Of a stretch of DNA of 64,000 nucleotides, positions 62,266 through 64,000 are shown in pieces (within the stretch, counting starts at the first letter, position 1; every line of letters begins with the position of its first letter). This DNA is from CAYZQH01 sp050300015 (GTDB taxonomy: Bacteria; Pseudomonadota; Gammaproteobacteria; Pseudomonadales; Cellvibrionaceae). Location of the stretch: the NCBI GenBank assembly GCA_050300015.1, contig JBNKWZ010000029.1:124001-188000 (forward strand), given 5' to 3'. A model generated the notes under the pieces. The model was not told the origin of the DNA. It saw only the letters and a program-made list of their open reading frames with translations, and searched no databases. A program made the position numbers and the translations under genes.

Positions 62266-62883
62266 GTGGAAATCGCATGCCTAGACCTAGAAGGGGTACT
62301 GGTACCTGAAATATGGATCAAATTTGCTGAAAAAACTGGCATCGAAGAGCTCAAGGCCACCACACGGGATATACCCGATTATGACGAGCTCATGACCATG
62401 CGGCTTGGGTTGCTGGCTCAGCACAAATTGGGTTTAAGCGAAATCCAAGAGGTGATTGCCACACTCAGCCCCTTGGAGGGCGCCCCTGCATTTGTGGACT
62501 GGCTTAGAGAACGGTTTCAGGTCGTGATTCTTTCCGATACTTTTTATGAATTTGCAGGGCCCCTTATGGCGCAGTTGGGGTACCCAACATTGCTGTGCCA
62601 CAAGCTAACGGTGGATGAAGCTGGCAAGGTGGTGGACTACAACCTTCGTCAAGCCAACCCCAAGCGTCAAGCCATCTGCGCATTCAAAAGCCTTTACTAC
62701 CGCACCATTGCGGCAGGAGACTCCTACAACGACACCACCATGTTGGCAGAAGCAGACGCGGGCATATTGTTTCATGCACCCGAGAACGTCATTCGCGAAT
62801 TCCCACAGTTTCCAGCCGTTCACACCTACGAGGACTTAAAGCGAGAGTTTTTGAAAGCCAGTGTGCGTGATTTAAGCCTTTAG
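62266..62883 (+). CDS. thrH: Phosphoserine phosphatase/homoserine phosphotransferase ThrH
   Basis: HAD-superfamily enzyme of 205 residues, the ThrH length. It dephosphorylates phosphoserine and can pass phosphate to homoserine. Motif I is CLDLEGVLVPE (DxExG, the ThrH variant), motif II VVILSDTFYEF and motif IV AAGDSYNDTTM. It is divergent from cysH, in the same order as in Pseudomonas. It is linked to serine supply for cysteine synthesis. Confidence 0.94.
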   Translation: MEIACLDLEGVLVPEIWIKFAEKTGIEELKATTRDIPDYDELMTMRLGLLAQHKLGLSEIQEVIATLSPLEGAPAFVDWLRERFQVVILSDTFYEFAGPLMAQLGYPTLLCHKLTVDEAGKVVDYNLRQANPKRQAICAFKSLYYRTIAAGDSYNDTTMLAEADAGILFHAPENVIREFPQFPAVHTYEDLKREFLKASVRDLSL

Positions 62884-63007
62884 CTATGGTGTTAAGTGGA
62901 GGGCTTTAGCTTATGGGGCTTAATATAAGCTTATAGCGGCAGGGATTGAGTCAGTCCTTTGCCTCAGTACTCAAGGTAAGTGACTTGTTTATGGGCTAAA
63001 CGCCATT

Positions 63008-64000
63008 TCACGCTGGTGCGATGGCGCTCATTAATACAGCGATTTTTTGAAGGCTCTCTTGGTATTCCTCTTCGCCCACCGAATCAGCAACAATGCCACC
63101 GCCGCCCCAGCAGTACAGCTGTTGCCCCGCGTGCAGTAGGGTGCGAATGCTTATGTTGAAGTCCGTCTCGCCATTGGCACTCCAATATCCTATGGCCCCA
63201 CAATAGGGGCCTCTTGAAAAAGGTTCTAACGACTGAATTATTTCCATTGCTCGTTTTTTGGGTGCCCCGGTTATCGAGCCGCCAGGAAAGCAATCCAACA
63301 GAAACTGACAGTGTGAAACACCTTCCTTTAACGTTCCGGTGACAGTACTAACTAAGTGGTGGACATTGCTGTAGCTTTTTAACGCGAACAGTTCTGGTAC
63401 CTGTATGGAGTGCGGTTTACAGTTTTGGCTAAAGTCATTTCGCAATAAATCCACAATCATTAAGTTTTCAGCGCGATTTTTTTCACTGGCTTGTAATATT
63501 TGCTGATTCAGTAAGTCGCTATCAGCGTTGTTCCCTCTATTAATGGTGCCTTTAATGGGCTCTGTGGTGGCTCTATTCCCTGAAATTTGTAAAAACCGCT
63601 CTTGAGACAGTGACAACAAAGTTTCACCACTGGGTAAAGCCAAATAGGCGCAATAGGGGTTGGGAGTGGCGCGCCTGAGTGAGAGGTATGCTTGTGCTGT
63701 GGAACCTTGAAAAGGCGCACTGAAGCGTTGCGCATAGTTGACCTGATAACATTCTCCAGCACTTATGGCATCTGAGATGATGCTGACATCTTCTAAGTAG
63801 CGTGAGCGCGACACGTCGTTTCGAAAGGGGCCGCAAGTATAAGCAGCATCTGCGAATTGGTGGGCCCGGGCGAGCCTGTCGCTCAGATCAGCGGGCATTT
63901 TAGCGTCGTCTAGGCTCACGAGTAACGTGGTTTGCGTGGCGTGATCTTGAATCAGAGCCCAATCGTACCAACCGAACCAATGGTTTGGGCAAAGTGGATC
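63008..64000 (-). CDS. pabB: Aminodeoxychorismate synthase component I, 5' end outside the window
   Basis: Chorismate-using enzyme for p-aminobenzoate/folate. The visible 330 codons lack the start: the frame stays open to base 64000 with family-like residues HWFGWYDWALIQDH beyond the GTG at 63919, so this GTG is internal. Motifs are AGECYQVNYAQRF, PIKGTINRG, the SITGAPKKRAMEII signature and WGGGGIVADS. Together with pabC at 41.2 kb it gives both visible PABA steps. It converges on thrH. Confidence 0.93.
   Translation of the reverse strand, partial: DPLCPNHWFGWYDWALIQDHATQTTLLVSLDDAKMPADLSDRLARAHQFADAAYTCGPFRNDVSRSRYLEDVSIISDAISAGECYQVNYAQRFSAPFQGSTAQAYLSLRRATPNPYCAYLALPSGETLLSLSQERFLQISGNRATTEPIKGTINRGNNADSDLLNQQILQASEKNRAENLMIVDLLRNDFSQNCKPHSIQVPELFALKSYSNVHHLVSTVTGTLKEGVSHCQFLLDCFPGGSITGAPKKRAMEIIQSLEPFSRGPYCGAIGYWSANGETDFNISIRTLLHAGQQLYCWGGGGIVADSVGEEEYQESLQKIAVLMSAIAPA

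Overview
The window reads as an ordinary, gene-dense chromosome segment of a marine-type gammaproteobacterium, with roughly 50 % GC by eye. Gene order matches the Pseudomonas/Cellvibrio side of the class. Examples are rne / rluC-HAD-sppA / maf / yceD-rpmF-plsX-fabD-fabG-acpP-fabF-pabC-mltG-tmk-holB-pilZ-tatD, clpP-clpX-lon-hupB-ppiD, tusDCBE, and cysB-(thiol protein)-cysH-thrH-pabB. A FabY-type ketoacyl synthase, a dimeric-type dUTPase and a carboxynorspermidine dehydrogenase next to speA point to a Cellvibrionales-like organism. That placement is inferred from content and synteny, not from a database search.

Layout. 1-3.8 kb holds polyamine synthesis (carboxynorspermidine dehydrogenase, speA) and a short ribosome-hibernation factor. 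4.1-11.2 kb is a lipid block: a GlxA-type AraC regulator divergent from fabY, an XRE-cupin regulator whose start overlaps the fabY stop, then fadB-fadA. 11.4-21.8 kb is protein quality control: a TraB/GumN protein, tRNA-Leu, tig, clpP, clpX, lon, hupB and ppiD. 21.9-28.7 kb carries murI, rmuC, a DUF2489 protein, trmA, a YjbQ protein, tusDCBE, a BAX-inhibitor-like membrane protein and tRNA-Ser.

28.8-46.7 kb is the rne-to-tatD block for RNA processing, fatty-acid and lipid initiation, ribosomal protein L32, folate, cell wall and DNA precursor functions; maf and rluA are inserted in opposite orientation. 46.7-54.4 kb is more variable: a glycosyltransferase/PAP2 pair, dUTPase, mdh, bcp, a GAF-AraC regulator and a MATE pump, with several long non-coding stretches rich in inverted repeats. 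54.5-59.8 kb has a yajC detached from secDF, a D-cysteine desulfhydrase/ACC deaminase-like enzyme, an AGCS symporter, a 5'-nucleotidase, a universal stress protein and a TSUP permease. 59.9-64 kb is sulfur assimilation (cysB, a thioredoxin-like protein, cysH), thrH and a pabB cut by the window end.

I saw no insertion sequence, prophage, CRISPR array, integrase, toxin-antitoxin pair or recognisable defence system, and no convincing wholly new multi-gene system. The best leads are small. They are tandem perfect hairpins in the presumed rne leader, a regulator translationally overlapping fabY beside fadBA, a thiol-redox protein paired with an iron-sulfur type CysH, homopolymer tracts at rmuC and the MATE gene, and an orphan yajC-dcyD-symporter run.
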